This document shows, piece by piece, positions 51,424-59,889 of a DNA stretch of 64,000 nt. Numbering within the stretch: the first letter of the stretch is position 1; every line of letters starts with the position of its first letter. Source of the stretch: Chitinophaga agrisoli. GTDB taxonomy: Bacteria; Bacteroidota; Bacteroidia; Chitinophagales; Chitinophagaceae. Made by a program: the position numbers and the translations under genes. Under the pieces are notes generated by a model that saw only the letters and a list, made by a program, of their open reading frames with translations, ran no database searches and was not told where the DNA came from. The stretch lies in assembly GCF_008386695.1 (NCBI RefSeq), contig NZ_VUOC01000004.1, positions 1,800,327-1,864,326 of the forward strand. The letters run 5' to 3'.

Positions 51424-51623
51424 GGGGCAATACGGTTAAAGGTGCAATAGGTATTGCCGGCAGTGGTGTTTACAAACGAAGTGTTCAGGTAAACCGTTGT
51501 ACAAACGCCGGGACTGCCTATCCGGCAATAGCTGATGGCCAGGCGGTTAGCCTTAAAGGCAAAAATGCCGCCCAGGACCGCCATTATGCCAATGAGGGCA
51601 AGCATAAGTTTAGCTCGTTTCAT
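51387..51623 (-). CDS. small exported four-cysteine peptide, leader MKRAKLMLA
   Basis: A 78-residue protein. The leader MKRAKLMLALIGIMAVLGG is an export signal and its first nine residues are identical to those of the peptide at 56884. The mature part, rich in Thr, Asn and Val, has cysteines at 33, 41, 60 and 68 in two spaced pairs. No domain is recognised; many such small exported peptides occur in this phylum and their role is unknown. The gene overlaps the start of an S9 peptidase gene by 37 bases in another frame, a sign that both are made together. A reasonable guess is that the peptidase acts on this peptide. Confidence 0.75.
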   Translation of the reverse strand: MKRAKLMLALIGIMAVLGGIFAFKANRLAISYCRIGSPGVCTTVYLNTSFVNTTAGNTYCTFNRIAPCAQKVVTFIQP

Positions 51624-51820
51624 GAGGTATATTTTTGTTAAATGAAAAGTATTGTCTCCCTGTCGTTGTCGCGGATGGTATCACTGCGCGCTGTTATACA
51701 CTGGCTTTTTATCGAGGACTTTGGCTGATATGAAGTTACGAAAGGGTTTTTCCGCTACGGTTATCAATTGTGGAATAAATTTCACAGTCATTTCAGACAG
51801 GTCAATCGTAGTTTTTATAG

Positions 51821-51838
51821 ATCAGATTAATATCTGAT
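51821..51838. promoter_or_regulatory. palindrome ATCAGAT-TAAT-ATCTGAT
   Basis: Perfect seven-base arms (51821-51827 and 51832-51838) around TAAT form an 18-base palindrome in the divergent region between the peptide/S9 genes and FecR. It is a candidate site for a dimeric regulator. Confidence 0.45.
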
Positions 51839-51957
51839 TAACTATTTACTGTTAATTAATGCTTTAAATTGCACGCTATGCTCCCTTTTCAAGAATTAGC
51901 CCTCAATTTGAGCCATCTATAAGGGACCCATTCAACCGTTGTAAATGTGATCTGGCT

Positions 51958-52008
51958 ATGCAATTCGATCGTAAAAAGGAAATTCGTGTAACTTTGAACC
52001 ACCTCTAG
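51958..52008 (+). other. 16-codon mini-ORF resembling the start of the following FecR
   Basis: ATG at 51958 opens a frame MQFDRKKEIRVTLNHL ending at TAG (52006-52008). The FecR gene that follows begins MQFDRELVYDLTLEEI at 52044, in a different frame. Identity at MQFDR and at the TL position, with near-identical DNA over the first six codons, points to a duplicated gene start. The TAG is followed by GAGG, giving an SD-like AGGAGG at 52007-52012. It could be a leader ORF or a scar. Confidence 0.5.
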
Positions 52009-52043
52009 GAGGTACATTTCACCCTTCCAAACGTTAATAGGTT

Positions 52044-53177
52044 ATGCAATTCGACCGTGAACTGGTATATGACCTCACCCTGGAAGAAATCACAGGCCGC
52101 ATAAGTAAAGCAAACAAAGAACACCTTTATCAGATAATAGCTGATTATGGGGAAGCTTTTTCCATCTGGCAGGACCTCCATGACACCGTTACTCCTGAGA
52201 TCATTACCCGCGCCCGGCCTCAGCACCGCCGGCGGAACAAACTCATATTGGCGGTCCTGGCGTGTATAATCGCCGCTTTAAGCCTGGTGGCCTGGGCGCA
52301 CGGACAAGGCTTATTGCCCTGGCAGCAACAGGGGGATGTCTACGTCTACTACCCCGATATGGCTGTTACTGATCTCCTGGATAACCAGCGGTTGTTCCTG
52401 AAAACCTCAGAAGGCAAGATCATCACATTTGCCGACAGTATTGCCACCATTCACACCAAGGGTCTCACCCTTACCAATCATAACAAAACACTCCGGTTTG
52501 TTGCTACGGATAATGCACCTGCCCGCTGCATATTGAACGTGCCCAATGGTATGGATTATAGCATTGTGCTGCCAGACTCCACCCGGGTACATCTGAATGC
52601 TGGCTCTACCCTCACCTTTCCTACGGCGTTCAAGGGAGAGCGCCGTGAAGTGATGATAAACGGGGAAGCTTATGTAGCTGCCGCCGCCAATGTTTTACAG
52701 CCGCTTTTTGTATATCTGCCCAATCATACCTACGTAAGCGTGATCGGCACCACCTCCAATGGCAACGCCTTTAACGTGAACACCTACAAACCAGGTCTTG
52801 TAGAGGTATTTGTAGAAGATGGCGCTGTAAGGGTATACGCAGATAAAGACAAGGAGGAGCTAACGCCGGGGATGGCCATATCGGCTTACCGCGGCAGACT
52901 GCAGGAGCTTTTTACCGCGGACGCTGCCAAGATCCTGCGCTGGCGGGATGGCATTTATGAGGTTCCCGAACGTAGCCGCGTAAAGGATGTTTTACCGTTA
53001 TTACAACGCCTGTATGGCGTGGAGGTAAAAACAGACGATGCCTCGATAGCCCGGATAAACTATGTAGGGGATCTGTCCCGTAGCACACCCCTGCGGAATT
53101 ATCTTGATTCATTGAGCCTGCAGAAAGGCTTCCAGTATACCTACCAGGACGAACATACCATTTATCTTCATAGATAA
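52044..53177 (+). CDS. FecR family anti-sigma factor without adjacent sigma gene
   Basis: A 377-residue FecR homologue. Its parts are the sigma-binding start LVYDLTLEEITGRISKANKE, a membrane helix (about 69-90), the FecR domain (CILNVPNGMDYSIVLPDSTR, then VIGTTSNGNAFNVNTY) and a C-terminal STN-like tail (VLPLLQRLYGVEVKTDDASI). The insertion of SNGN in the VLGTxFNVNTY motif is unusual. No sigma gene lies upstream; instead there is a mini-ORF that resembles its own start. Its SusC partner may be the gene at 45619, or one outside the window. Confidence 0.88.
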   Translation: MQFDRELVYDLTLEEITGRISKANKEHLYQIIADYGEAFSIWQDLHDTVTPEIITRARPQHRRRNKLILAVLACIIAALSLVAWAHGQGLLPWQQQGDVYVYYPDMAVTDLLDNQRLFLKTSEGKIITFADSIATIHTKGLTLTNHNKTLRFVATDNAPARCILNVPNGMDYSIVLPDSTRVHLNAGSTLTFPTAFKGERREVMINGEAYVAAAANVLQPLFVYLPNHTYVSVIGTTSNGNAFNVNTYKPGLVEVFVEDGAVRVYADKDKEELTPGMAISAYRGRLQELFTADAAKILRWRDGIYEVPERSRVKDVLPLLQRLYGVEVKTDDASIARINYVGDLSRSTPLRNYLDSLSLQKGFQYTYQDEHTIYLHR

Positions 53178-53624
53178 GGCCCCTACACAAATCGCTGTTA
53201 CCCCCCCTATCCCAAATGACCATAAAATAAATTCCGCAAATGATAACACCCATTCCCTGATACCACCCTATCTTCGAACCACAAAACACCACCAATCTAG
53301 TAGACTAAGCGTAACTAACCATTACTCAACACAACAGGCGCAATCATCTACAGCAGCGAATGATCCCACCATATGATCCTGCAGTATTGCCTGCCTCTTA
53401 AAACCATTGGATATGCCACGCCAGAAAACTGTCGGTTTGACTGTAGCGACTATTTTGTTTCCTCGCAATATGCACTGCACGTATAGCATGTGTCATTGTA
53501 ATGCTTAATACATCCTCACAAAAACCATTGTGATCGCTGGTTGCTGTCAGCCTGATTTTTGCTTTTGCCGGGCCAGCCTCCCTCCTGGGGAGGGAGCGCA
53601 GGTACGGCCCTAAAGAACCTTATC
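53178..53624. other. intergenic region before the FAD-glycosyltransferase fusion
   Basis: No recognisable gene is present. The first part is C- and A-rich. An open frame continues upstream of the next gene as far as 53559, but without a plausible protein start, so I take it as untranslated leader. A short hairpin is noted at 53578-53596. Confidence 0.5.
53578..53596 (+). promoter_or_regulatory. leader hairpin before the fusion gene
   Basis: Eight-base arms CTCCCTCC (53578-53585) and GGAGGGAG (53589-53596) with a three-base loop, ending 28 bases before the ATG at 53625. The purine arm could hide or present a ribosome site; there is no T tract. Confidence 0.35.
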
Positions 53625-56600
53625 ATGAACAAATATGCTATTATAGCCGGCGCAGGTCCGGCAGGGCTTACTGCTGCCTATGAGCTGCTGAAAAGAACGG
53701 ATATTACGCCTATCATACTTGAAAAATCAGGAGATATAGGCGGTATCTCCAAGACCGTAAATTATAAGGGTAACCGCATAGACATTGGCGGTCACCGTTT
53801 CTTCTCAAAATCTGACCGGGTGATGAACTGGTGGCAGCAGCTGCTGCCTATAGAAAAGGACGGGCCTGCTGCCTTTACGATCACTTACCAGCAACAATCC
53901 CGGGAAATAGATATTGCATCCGGTGGGGCTACACATAGCGCGGAAAAAGATCCTGATAAGGTGATGCTGGTACGCAAGCGCTTATCCAGGATCTATTTTC
54001 TGCGCAAGTTCTTTAGCTACCCTATCCAGCTGTCTTTTGACACCCTTACTAAACTGGGGTTATGGACCACCATCAGCATCCTGTTCTCTTACCTGCAGGC
54101 ACAGCTCCTTCCACGCCGGCCGGAAAAGAACCTGGAAGATTTTATGATCAACCGGTTTGGGCGCAGTCTCTACCAGCTATTCTTTAAAGACTACACAGAA
54201 AAAGTATGGGGTATACCTTGCCATGCCATCTCCGCGGAATGGGGCGCACAGCGTATAAAAGGGGTATCCATCAGCAAGGCGGTCCGGCATGCCGTACAAG
54301 CTGCCGTGAGGAATAAGCAGGCGGATCTCGCACAAAAGGATACAGAGACCAGCCTCATTGAGCAGTTCCTGTACCCAAAACTGGGGCCCGGACAATTATG
54401 GGAAGAGGCAGCCCGCCAGGTACAAGCCATGGGCGGCAAGGTATTGCTGCATCACGAGGTAAAACGGGTCTATACATCGGATAACGGCAAGCAGGTGACC
54501 GCCGTAGCGGTCATTAACAATATAACCGGTGAAACCAGCTACCTGGAAGGCGACTATTTCTTTTCTACTATGCCGGTGCAGGAGCTGATTGGAGGCATGG
54601 ACGGCTCCATACCCGAAGCAGTGAAGCAGGTAGCGTCCGGCCTCCAGTACCGGGATTTTATTACGGTAGGCATCTTATTGCAACAGCTTTCCTTCCGGGA
54701 TAAAAATACCGGTGAATGGCAACGGCTGCAACTGGAGGATACCTGGATCTATATACAGGAAAAGGATGTAAAGGTTGGCAGGCTTCAGCTGTTCAATAAC
54801 TGGAGCCCTTATATGGTGAATGATCCTGACACGGCCTGGGTGGGCATGGAGTTCTTTTGTAATACGGAAGACAGCTTCTGGCAACTGCCGGATGAGGAGA
54901 TCAAACAGCTGGCTATACGGGAGCTGGAAAAAATAGGGCTGGCCTCAGCGGCCAATGTACTGGATGCTACCGTGATACGGATGGAGAAGACCTACCCGGC
55001 CTATTTTGGCGCCTATGAACGGTTTAATGAGATACGGGACTATGTGGACAGATTTGAGAACCTGTTCCTGGTAGGCCGCAACGGCATGCACAAATATAAT
55101 AACAGCGACCACTCCATGCTTACGGCCATGGTGGCGGTAGATAATATCGTAGCGGGCATAAAGACCAAAGACAATATATGGTCCATTAATACGGAGCAGG
55201 CGTACCATGAGGAGAAGCGGGAGGCGGCCGCAGCGCCGGAAGAGAGAACAAGCCCTCAGCCAGCGCCTGCGCTTTCCTTTAAACATTTTGTGTTCCGCAC
55301 GCCGCGTAACAAGGTTTATCTGTGGCTGGCAGGTATCGCAATCCTGCTGCAATTTGGGGTGTTTAAATATTTTTATCCTTATGCCAGCTTTATTAATGAC
55401 GATTCGTATGTGTACCTGGAAACAGCCTATCATAACCTCCCAATTAATACCTATCCGGTAGGTTATCCTAATTTCCTTCGGCTGTTCAGCGTATTCAGCC
55501 GTTCTGATCTGGCGCTGGTGGCTTTTCAATATCTGTCTTTACAAGCGGCGCTACTGGGTTTCCTATTCACGGTATTTTATTTCTACCAACCCGGGAGGTA
55601 TGTGGAGCGTTTCCTGCTGGCATTCCTGGTACTGAATCCGGTATTCCTGTACCTGGCCAACTATATATCGAGCGATACCCTGTTTATTACCTTAAGCCTG
55701 GTATGGTTCACGCTACTGCTGTGGGTAGTGCAACGCCCTGCCACACAATTGATCCTTTGGCATGGCCTGGTGCTGTTTGTGGCTTTTACGGTAAGGTATA
55801 ATGCTTTATACTATCCTTTGATCGCAGGTATAGCCTACCTCCTATCCCCCCAGCGGAGATGGATAAAACTGGCCGGACCGGTATTTGGGTTACTGCTTAT
55901 TGGCGTGTTTGTGCTGTATACGGGCAACATATACAAACGGCTTACCGGTACCCGGCAATTCTCCCCTTTTACCGGGTGGCAGCTGGCCAATAATGCCATG
56001 TACGCCTACCGGTATGTGGATAGCGCCGACAGGAAGCCGGCGCCAAAAAGATTGCAGCCGCTGGATAACATGGTACGGCATTATTTTGATACCTCCCGGA
56101 ACCTGGCCACCCATCCTGCTGAGCAGCAGAAAGCGGGCACGGCGTATATGTGGACGCATAACATGCCGCTGCAGCAATACATGCGGACGCATTACCGGGA
56201 TACCACCCATGAGCTTAAACGGTGGGCGTCGCTGGGACCTTTGTATGCGGACTATGGCAACTACCTTATCAAACAGTACCCGCTTACGTTCCTGCAATAT
56301 TATATCTGGCCTAATGCAAAAAGATATTATGCGCCTCCGGTAGAGTTCCTGCAAATGTACAGCACCGGTAAAGACAGCGTGGCGCTTGTTGCGCAGGCCT
56401 GGTTTGCTTATGACAGCAGGAAAATAACTACGCGGGCTAACAGCTTCAATGTGTATATACTCAATTTCCTGCCTGTTGTTGCCGGCGGCCTGCAGGTGGT
56501 ATTCCTATTGAGTTTGATTTATTATGTATTACTCCAGGGATACCGGCAACAGCCCTGGATGCAGCGGGGAATATGGCTAACGGCGGCGCTATGGTCCATC

Positions 56601-56792
56601 AATTTCGGGTTTAGCATATTTGCCTCCCCCATTGCGCTCCGGTTCCAGCTGTTTCCCATTATCGTGGCCATTACATTCACCGCCTTATTTGTTGAATACA
56701 TCATTAAAGCTGCCTATGGTCAATTGACCGTACGTTCCGCAGCACAGGTCATCCCTGATCAAATTATCCGGCCGGTACTTCACAGGAGGTAA
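53625..56792 (+). CDS. fusion of FAD-dependent oxidoreductase and membrane glycosyltransferase-like domain
   Basis: A 1,055-residue protein. Residues about 1-525 are a flavin amine-oxidase/UDP-galactopyranose-mutase-like domain: [18 protein letters not shown] (FAD loop) and [19 protein letters not shown], as in oxidoreductases of polysaccharide clusters, then [13 protein letters not shown] near its end. A proline- and alanine-rich linker (about 527-550) joins a C-terminal half (about 555-1050) with ten or so membrane helices. That half begins [20 protein letters not shown] and has an early loop [14 protein letters not shown], like the ArnT/PMT group. The ATG at 53625 is used because it starts exactly at the FAD loop. 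The two domains are normally separate proteins in my experience. A role in surface-glycan building is likely. Confidence 0.8.
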   Translation: MNKYAIIAGAGPAGLTAAYELLKRTDITPIILEKSGDIGGISKTVNYKGNRIDIGGHRFFSKSDRVMNWWQQLLPIEKDGPAAFTITYQQQSREIDIASGGATHSAEKDPDKVMLVRKRLSRIYFLRKFFSYPIQLSFDTLTKLGLWTTISILFSYLQAQLLPRRPEKNLEDFMINRFGRSLYQLFFKDYTEKVWGIPCHAISAEWGAQRIKGVSISKAVRHAVQAAVRNKQADLAQKDTETSLIEQFLYPKLGPGQLWEEAARQVQAMGGKVLLHHEVKRVYTSDNGKQVTAVAVINNITGETSYLEGDYFFSTMPVQELIGGMDGSIPEAVKQVASGLQYRDFITVGILLQQLSFRDKNTGEWQRLQLEDTWIYIQEKDVKVGRLQLFNNWSPYMVNDPDTAWVGMEFFCNTEDSFWQLPDEEIKQLAIRELEKIGLASAANVLDATVIRMEKTYPAYFGAYERFNEIRDYVDRFENLFLVGRNGMHKYNNSDHSMLTAMVAVDNIVAGIKTKDNIWSINTEQAYHEEKREAAAAPEERTSPQPAPALSFKHFVFRTPRNKVYLWLAGIAILLQFGVFKYFYPYASFINDDSYVYLETAYHNLPINTYPVGYPNFLRLFSVFSRSDLALVAFQYLSLQAALLGFLFTVFYFYQPGRYVERFLLAFLVLNPVFLYLANYISSDTLFITLSLVWFTLLLWVVQRPATQLILWHGLVLFVAFTVRYNALYYPLIAGIAYLLSPQRRWIKLAGPVFGLLLIGVFVLYTGNIYKRLTGTRQFSPFTGWQLANNAMYAYRYVDSADRKPAPKRLQPLDNMVRHYFDTSRNLATHPAEQQKAGTAYMWTHNMPLQQYMRTHYRDTTHELKRWASLGPLYADYGNYLIKQYPLTFLQYYIWPNAKRYYAPPVEFLQMYSTGKDSVALVAQAWFAYDSRKITTRANSFNVYILNFLPVVAGGLQVVFLLSLIYYVLLQGYRQQPWMQRGIWLTAALWSINFGFSIFASPIALRFQLFPIIVAITFTALFVEYIIKAAYGQLTVRSAAQVIPDQIIRPVLHRR

Positions 56793-56883
56793 ACCCTGCC
56801 GCCTCTTGCTGAAGCTTATGCAAGCGCAGGAAAAACATCAATCATTAAAGTTTAGCTTTTAAATCTCAAAAAGCATCTGTTTT

Positions 56884-57120
56884 ATGAAAAGAGCAAAATT
56901 AATGTTAGCGTCTCTGGCTGTTTTTGCCATTGTAGGTAGTGCAGTTGCTGCAACTGTAGCGAATGACAGGATCTATATTGATACCAATGGCGATGGTTTT
57001 GCCGATACATTCGTAACCGGCGTTAAGACTACCACATTTAGCGGCACTACTACCCTTGCCACTACCGCAGTTGGTCTGCCCGTTGTGCAGAAGTTCATTG
57101 TATTTACAGGTAATGAATAA
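56884..57120 (+). CDS. small exported peptide, leader MKRAKLMLA, no cysteine
   Basis: A 78-residue protein, the same length as the peptide at 51387 and with the same first nine residues MKRAKLMLA, but otherwise different. The mature part (after about ASLAVFAIVGSAVAA) is rich in Thr, Ala and Val, with DRIYIDTNGDGFADTF, a possible calcium-type loop (DTNGDGFAD), and no cysteine. It stands alone, 91 bases after the oxidoreductase fusion, and ends in a perfect terminator that overlaps the end of an S9 peptidase gene coming from the other side. The function is unknown. Confidence 0.72.
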   Translation: MKRAKLMLASLAVFAIVGSAVAATVANDRIYIDTNGDGFADTFVTGVKTTTFSGTTTLATTAVGLPVVQKFIVFTGNE

Positions 57121-57145
57121 TCTGCCAGGTTTTGTTTAGTCACAC

Positions 57146-57180
57146 GGAGGGGTAGTCTTTATGACTACCCCTCCCTTTTT
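57146..57180 (+). terminator. rho-independent terminator of the small peptide gene
   Basis: Perfect 12-base arms (57146-57157 and 57163-57174), a five-base loop TTTAT and five T at 57176-57180. The right arm overlaps the last codons and stop (57165-57167) of the convergent S9 peptidase gene. Confidence 0.93.
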
Positions 57181-59888
57181 GATACCTGTTGACCATGTTC
57201 CAGTTGCAGGCCTTTGTCTTTCCCCTTCATATAAGCCGGAATACCCCGGATCATCCATTGCGGCGCGGGAGCGGCCTTCAGATAGTGGTTAAAGAATTGC
57301 ATTTGCCGGATGGAATAGTCCTTTGCCGCCGCGTCCTCCCCCACAATATGTCCTTCTCCATCATACTGCAGCATCCATACCTTTTTGCCCAGGCGCCTGA
57401 GTGCGGTAAAGAGCTCCACGCCCTGCGCAAAAGGAACGGCGCCATCCTCTTTATTGCCCAGCATGAGCAAGGGGGTGGTTACCTTATCCGCATGAAAAAT
57501 AGCGGAATTTTCAATGTACAGGTCCGGGCGTTCCCAAAGCGTGGCCCCTATGCGGGTCTGGTTCATCTCATAAAAATGCTGGCGGCTTACCCCGCCATGA
57601 CTGATGCTGCCATAGCTGCTCACCAGGTCAGATACGCCCGCGGCAGACATGGCCGCCGCAAAAAGGGATGTATGCGTGATGATATAATTGGTCTCATAAG
57701 CGCCCCAGCTATGCCCCTGTATGCCCATCCTGGCCGTATCTACCCATTCAAACCGGGATAAATACCTGGCCCCGGACACTACGGTATTATAAGCGCTTTT
57801 CATGGGCGCGCCTATCTTATAATGGATATCGGGCGCCAGTACCAGATAGCCATTGCTTACAAAATAAGGGATATTTAAAGGGCCATCAGCAGGCGCAGGC
57901 GTCAGGTAAGCATGCAGCCGGTCTGAGAAGCGTTCGTACATGTAAAAGATCAGCGGATATTTCTTATGTGGGTCAAAATCTTCCGGTTTATACAAAATAC
58001 CCTCAGCTATATCTCCATCAGGGGTAGGCCATTGTACCAGCTCTGCCGTTAGCCAGTTATATTTTTTTTCCGGTTGCAGGTAACTCAGCTGGCGGAAGGT
58101 CTTAAAGTCCGTGGTAGCATAATAGTTGGGGTAATCTGTGGCGCTCATCCGCTGAAAGATATACAGGCCTGTTTTGGCCGCCTTTATAATGGGCATACGG
58201 CCAAGATCATAATAAGCAGGTTGCATATCCAGCAATTGCGGGTCCTGTTTTCCACCGGGTTTTATACGATAGAAACCGGCGTTCTTTTTTGTTCGGCCAA
58301 ACGCCGCCAATGTGATCACCTGTTTGTACCCCACGATACTTTCGTCCCTTTCCTGCAGTAGTTGAAACACAATATTATGCTGGCGGCCATAACCATTGGT
58401 AATGTTCAGCGGTGATCGTTTGCCGGACAGGTCTATCTGCCAGATATCATACTGATCATAGATCAGCAGGCCAGGGGCGTCTTTCATCCACCCCGCCACC
58501 CCTACGGGCATATACAGGGAGTCCGGCATATCGTTTTGGTTATAGGTCGTCCAGATGACCGGGATGCCTGCTGTTAAATTGCGCGTGAGACCGGATGCCA
58601 GCTCATAGGAAAAGTAATTCCTTTCTTCCGGGTTATAGTACACTACGTATTTGTTATCCGGAGATAAGTGGGCAAGGCTTACTTCTTTGTCCGGCTGGCA
58701 TAAACGCTTTCTGCTGCCATCTTTTGTATCAATTACATATAAGGCCGGTCTGGAAGCCGGGTTCCATTTCCTTTCCCTGAAAAAAAGATCGCCCTCCAGG
58801 TTCATGGCCGGAATGAAATCGTCATTATCTCCATCGCGCAGCAATGCCAGCAGGTAATCATTTTCCTGCGCTATCCTGGTGATGCGTCTATTTTTTATAT
58901 CTGCCACCGCCAGAAAGGAATGGGGAGATTGTGCATTTGCCAGTTGCTGCGGCTGCAGCATGGCGTCATTATAACTCCAGACATTTACTTTTACTTCGTC
59001 TGTATCCGGATAAGGCTCCCTGTTTTCTTTTAGTTGGATGAACAACCGTTCGCCGTTCTTTGTGAATCTAAGGAAATCGTTATTGAATGTCATATTGTCT
59101 CCGGGGGCAGCATCTGCCAGGAGCAGCGGTTGCGCTGCTCCTGTTTTATAATACCATAACGACAGATCCTGCCGGCTTGAATCCGTTTGCGCCCAAAATG
59201 CCAGCTGCCTGCCATCCCGGTCAAAAATAGCCTTGCCAAGTTTGCGCCCTGTCCAGAACTTTGTATGCCGTCCTGTTACAAGATCCACCAGGCTTAACTG
59301 CCTGCCTGGCTTTACTGCGGTTTGTAACAGCAACTGCGCGCCATCATCGCTAAAATTACAGTTCAGTACGTCCGTAAACTCTTGGCGGACGCCGGAGGCC
59401 AGGTTGTGAAGGACCAGTTTATTGTCCTGCCCTTTTAACCGGTAACTGATAAAGGTCTTTGTTCCCCTTTTGGGCGCTTTCAAGGCAAACGCGCCCGGTA
59501 TATAGGTTACAGCAAATGTTTGCAGGTGCAGTATACCTATTGTATCTGCCGCCTTCATAAAAACGGCCAGTTGATCTTCCTGCTGAAAAGCGGCAAGCGC
59601 CATGCCCTGTACGGGAATATTTATTTTCCTGTTACCTGCCACCGACTGTATGACCAGCGTATCATTCTTTTGCAGGTCTGTGCGCCGGATGCTGTATGCA
59701 ACGAAGCTGCCATCATCCGTAACGATCAGCGAATGCAGCATGGGCCATGCATCATAAGCGCTGGCGTCTATTGGCGGCTTTTGTCCTAAACAGCAGAAGA
59801 TCCTGATCGAGAGGAGCAACATGAGGGAAAATGATCGCATAAAACGGGGCGTTTTCTGACTAAGTAATTTACTGAAAAAAGCGCTCAT
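57165..59888 (-). CDS. exported prolyl-oligopeptidase-family (S9) peptidase
   Basis: A 907-residue serine peptidase, paralogous to the one at 48934 and longer. Its signal region is at about 15-35 (MRSFSLMLLLSIRIFCCLG); a start at the inner Met (59840) is possible. The propeller domain is about residues 40-620. The alpha/beta-hydrolase domain has a complete triad: Ser in GIQGHSWGAYETNYI (about 726), Asp in GNKEDGAVP (about 814) and His in YDGEGHIV (about 845). It begins one base after the GH2 stop, so both are in one operon with SusD upstream. A peptidase in a SusD/GH2 operon suggests that the target is a peptide or glycopeptide. Confidence 0.92.
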   Translation of the reverse strand: MSAFFSKLLSQKTPRFMRSFSLMLLLSIRIFCCLGQKPPIDASAYDAWPMLHSLIVTDDGSFVAYSIRRTDLQKNDTLVIQSVAGNRKINIPVQGMALAAFQQEDQLAVFMKAADTIGILHLQTFAVTYIPGAFALKAPKRGTKTFISYRLKGQDNKLVLHNLASGVRQEFTDVLNCNFSDDGAQLLLQTAVKPGRQLSLVDLVTGRHTKFWTGRKLGKAIFDRDGRQLAFWAQTDSSRQDLSLWYYKTGAAQPLLLADAAPGDNMTFNNDFLRFTKNGERLFIQLKENREPYPDTDEVKVNVWSYNDAMLQPQQLANAQSPHSFLAVADIKNRRITRIAQENDYLLALLRDGDNDDFIPAMNLEGDLFFRERKWNPASRPALYVIDTKDGSRKRLCQPDKEVSLAHLSPDNKYVVYYNPEERNYFSYELASGLTRNLTAGIPVIWTTYNQNDMPDSLYMPVGVAGWMKDAPGLLIYDQYDIWQIDLSGKRSPLNITNGYGRQHNIVFQLLQERDESIVGYKQVITLAAFGRTKKNAGFYRIKPGGKQDPQLLDMQPAYYDLGRMPIIKAAKTGLYIFQRMSATDYPNYYATTDFKTFRQLSYLQPEKKYNWLTAELVQWPTPDGDIAEGILYKPEDFDPHKKYPLIFYMYERFSDRLHAYLTPAPADGPLNIPYFVSNGYLVLAPDIHYKIGAPMKSAYNTVVSGARYLSRFEWVDTARMGIQGHSWGAYETNYIITHTSLFAAAMSAAGVSDLVSSYGSISHGGVSRQHFYEMNQTRIGATLWERPDLYIENSAIFHADKVTTPLLMLGNKEDGAVPFAQGVELFTALRRLGKKVWMLQYDGEGHIVGEDAAAKDYSIRQMQFFNHYLKAAPAPQWMIRGIPAYMKGKDKGLQLEHGQQVSKREG

Positions 59889-59889
59889 T

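Larger units (their letters stand above)
51624..52043. other. divergent intergenic region with palindrome and paralogous mini-ORF
   Basis: No full gene is seen between the small peptide gene (minus) and the FecR gene (plus). It contains the palindrome at 51821-51838 and the 16-codon reading frame at 51958-52008, both listed separately. AT-rich stretches around 51,760-51,870 probably hold promoters for both directions. Confidence 0.5.
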
